Assembly: GCA_021795795.1 (NCBI GenBank)
Contig: JAJYPA010000077.1
Coordinates: forward strand, 1 to 22,842
Reading direction: 5' to 3'
Length of the DNA: 22,842 nucleotides
DNA from: Pseudomonadota bacterium
GTDB lineage: Bacteria; Pseudomonadota; Gammaproteobacteria; Halothiobacillales; Halothiobacillaceae
Shown: positions 21,563-22,842 of the stretch, piece after piece
How the letters are laid out: each line of letters begins with the position of its first letter
Position numbering within the stretch: the first letter of the stretch is position 1
The notes under the pieces: model-generated
What the model saw: only the letters and a program-made list of their open reading frames with translations
What the model was told of the DNA's origin: nothing
The model's database searches: none
Position numbers and translations under genes: made by a program

Positions 21563-21835
21563 TTACTTGCTCGCCTTGAATGCCAGCACATCTTTCGCCG
21601 GCACATCCACTTCCGCGCCGGTGATCGGATTGCGTGCCTTGCGGGCTTCCTTGTGCTTGACCTGAAAAGTGCCAAAACCGTGAATGCGCACTTTTTTGCC
21701 GCCTGCGGCGTACCGGCTGATATGGTCAAACACCGCATTGATAACTTCCGTTGCGTTCTTTTTGCTGATTACAAGCGATTCCTCAACGGCCACTGCCAAA
21801 TCAGCCTTGCCAACCACTTCTTTTGCTTCACTCAT
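21563..21835 (-). CDS. HU/IHF-family DNA-binding protein, 90 aa
   Basis: Histone-like protein that bends or coats DNA. The family signature GFGTFQVKHKEARKARNPIT (residues 53-72) includes the RNP of the DNA-binding arm, after the helical N-terminus and the IHGFG strand. Length 90 is typical. The start ATG 21835 has AGGAG eight bases upstream; the longer ORF start is rejected. Mobile elements often encode their own HU, for replication, packaging or gene silencing. The 150 bases upstream hold a tandem repeat but no clear promoter. Confidence 0.92.
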   Translation of the reverse strand: MSEAKEVVGKADLAVAVEESLVISKKNATEVINAVFDHISRYAAGGKKVRIHGFGTFQVKHKEARKARNPITGAEVDVPAKDVLAFKASK

Positions 21836-21878
21836 TAATACTTCTCCTCTGAAAAAACACGAACAAATACAACTCAAC

Positions 21879-21896
21879 TACCTTACCTACCTTACC
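21879..21896. repeat. Two perfect 9-bp tandem repeats (TACCTTACC) upstream of the HU-like gene
   Basis: TACCTTACC occurs twice without spacing, about 45 bases upstream of the HU-like start. TTGACG lies further upstream on the minus strand (21912-21917), but no good -10 is at the right distance. It could be a protein-binding direct repeat. The role is uncertain. Confidence 0.5.
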
Positions 21897-21985
21897 GTTC
21901 AGAACTAACGTCAATCACATCATTGGCCAGGTCCTTTGGACGCCGCAAACTGATAGAAATATCGCGAGCACTAGTACGTTACACG

Positions 21986-22504
21986 TTAAAACATGTCACT
22001 GTTAGGCAAACTCCGATGACGAGATATTCCGTTCTCATCGAATTGCGCTTGACCATATTCCATAGCCTCTTCAAGTTCTAGTGCGTTTTCCTCATCATCG
22101 TCTTCATCAAACGGTGGTTCTTCGCCTTTTGCAACGCATTCAACAACCTCCGCTCGACGGTTTTGGGCTTCCCTTATGTGCCGAACGATATCATTACTGA
22201 CCTTTCGAGCAAGAAATAGTGGAACCATGGATTCCATCTCAATATCTATCTGTTCGTGCGTATACGCGTAACCATATGCATCGTCGGCTTCGATGAATAT
22301 GGTGTATCCATAACACGCGTTAATGGCGACTCGTGTCATATGAGCGGTTAGCCTACCGACGAAGTCTTCGCCGAAGCATGTGATGAAGAAATTAACCTTC
22401 AATTGCGCCTCATCTCGCTCGAAATCGATGTCTTTTGCCTTAATTTTCAGCCTTTCTGCAATGAATCGTTTTACCAGAACAAAATCAATTTGGTCTAACC
22501 GCAT
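21986..22504 (-). CDS. Hypothetical protein with acidic C-terminal region, 172 aa
   Basis: The start ATG 22504 has GGAGG nine bases upstream. The protein has a helical N-terminal half (DQIDFVLVKRFIAERLK), a beta region (NFFITCFGEDF, YGYTIFIEADDAYGYAYTH), then a strongly acidic stretch (GEEPPFDEDDDEENALELEE). This acidic region may mimic nucleic acid or bind a basic partner such as the HU-like protein encoded next to it, which is speculation. The sequence is AT-richer than its neighbours. No family is recognised. Confidence 0.6.
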   Translation of the reverse strand: MRLDQIDFVLVKRFIAERLKIKAKDIDFERDEAQLKVNFFITCFGEDFVGRLTAHMTRVAINACYGYTIFIEADDAYGYAYTHEQIDIEMESMVPLFLARKVSNDIVRHIREAQNRRAEVVECVAKGEEPPFDEDDDEENALELEEAMEYGQAQFDENGISRHRSLPNSDMF

Positions 22505-22536
22505 TGGAAGTGCCCTCCAAAAAAATAGCTAATTCC

Positions 22537-22839
22537 TTAACCGTCATTCGCCACGCCTTCCTGCCTGCGATGACCCGCCTCTGCGAACAGCGCGTCGATC
22601 TGTTCCGGTACCCCTTTCCAGTGTCCACGCTCATCCACGATTTCCACGCCACGCAGCAAGTTTCCACCCGCACGGGACCAGACGATCCTGGCGACCCGTC
22701 GCCCTTTCTCCGCCTGCAGTTCGATAATCCCGTTCAATGAGCGGGCCAGTTTCTGGCGCTCCACTTCAGAAATCGTCTGGTTGACCACTTCTTTCCCGTT
22801 CCCGTCGCGCCCGGCCTCGTAGTGCCAGATCATGGCCAC
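22537..22839 (-). CDS. Hypothetical protein, 100 aa, possibly incomplete at right edge
   Basis: The frame is open to the window edge, so the true start may lie outside. Inside the window, starts are GTG 22839 or ATG 22833 (MIWHYEAGRDGNGKEVVNQT). It is a soluble alpha/beta protein with ERQKLARSLNGIIELQAEKG and RVARIVWSRAGGNLLRGVEI. No family is recognised. Its stop is 32 bases before the next start. Confidence 0.55.
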   Translation of the reverse strand: MAMIWHYEAGRDGNGKEVVNQTISEVERQKLARSLNGIIELQAEKGRRVARIVWSRAGGNLLRGVEIVDERGHWKGVPEQIDALFAEAGHRRQEGVANDG

Positions 22840-22842
22840 GTC

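Noticed and set aside
22485..22547. 20-codon reading frame MTVKELAIFLEGTSNAVRPN overlapping the start of 21986-22504
   Set aside because: Very short and overlaps a better supported gene. It could be a relic of a small gene, but there is no ribosome binding site or conservation evidence.
1..22842. Possible CRISPR array, tRNA genes, insertion sequences or integrase
   Set aside because: No regularly spaced repeats, cloverleaf-like sequences, transposase motifs or terminal inverted repeats were seen on reading either strand; a covariance-model tRNA scan was not run.

Overview
All supported genes in this 22.8 kb window lie on the minus strand, about 39 of them. They are short, densely packed and often joined by 4-bp stop/start overlaps (ATGA, GTGA or TTGA). 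No ribosomal, tRNA, integrase, transposase, structural phage or conjugation gene was seen. The gene content is typical of a large phage, phage-plasmid or other large mobile element of a Gram-negative, probably proteobacterial, host. It includes a deoxynucleoside monophosphate kinase, a MazG-like/DUF550 pyrophosphohydrolase, an orphan beta-class DNA methyltransferase, a Gp37/Gp68 (DUF5131) three-cysteine protein, a probable Phage ABA-sandwich protein, an HU-like protein and many small Cys/His proteins. The exact host cannot be read from the sequence. The sigma70-type promoters, strong Shine-Dalgarno sites and moderate-to-high GC fit Proteobacteria.

Left part (1-9.3 kb). Three transcription units point leftwards. 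Each starts at a near-consensus sigma70 promoter whose -10 box lies inside the same imperfect 22-bp palindrome (1273-1294, 5184-5205, 9241-9262). The 9.24-kb promoter should drive the small genes from 9220 down to the DNA methyltransferase (5202). The 5.2-kb promoter should drive the genes from 5164 down to an AAA+ ATPase (1304). The 1.28-kb promoter should drive 1250 and probably the genes beyond it. The shared palindrome suggests one repressor, encoded elsewhere, controlling all three units. Two of these units carry diverged copies of the same Cys/His protein (4619-5164 and 8273-8809).

Middle part (9.3-14.7 kb). This is a nucleotide-metabolism and accessory block: DUF550 protein, dNMP kinase, a large unknown protein, several small phage-type proteins and a nucleoside 2-deoxyribosyltransferase-like protein. 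The last of these ends in a likely terminator hairpin. One gene here (13008) has an amber codon between a ribosome-binding-site-supported start and the longest uninterrupted ORF.

Right part (14.7-22.8 kb). This is a tellurite/stress-type (Ter-like) cassette: a TelA-family protein, a second coiled-coil protein, a small phage-type protein, two small membrane proteins, a TerD-domain protein, a von Willebrand A protein with a histidine-rich insert, an internally duplicated unknown protein, a secreted protein and an HU-like protein. Three adjacent proteins at 14.7-17.5 kb carry repeated acidic ALFxDD/ALPxDD-like motifs in their N-termini, which may be docking sites for a common partner. This Ter-like module, together with the adjacent nucleoside-processing genes, is the strongest candidate for an undescribed system. 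Its function is inferred, not shown.
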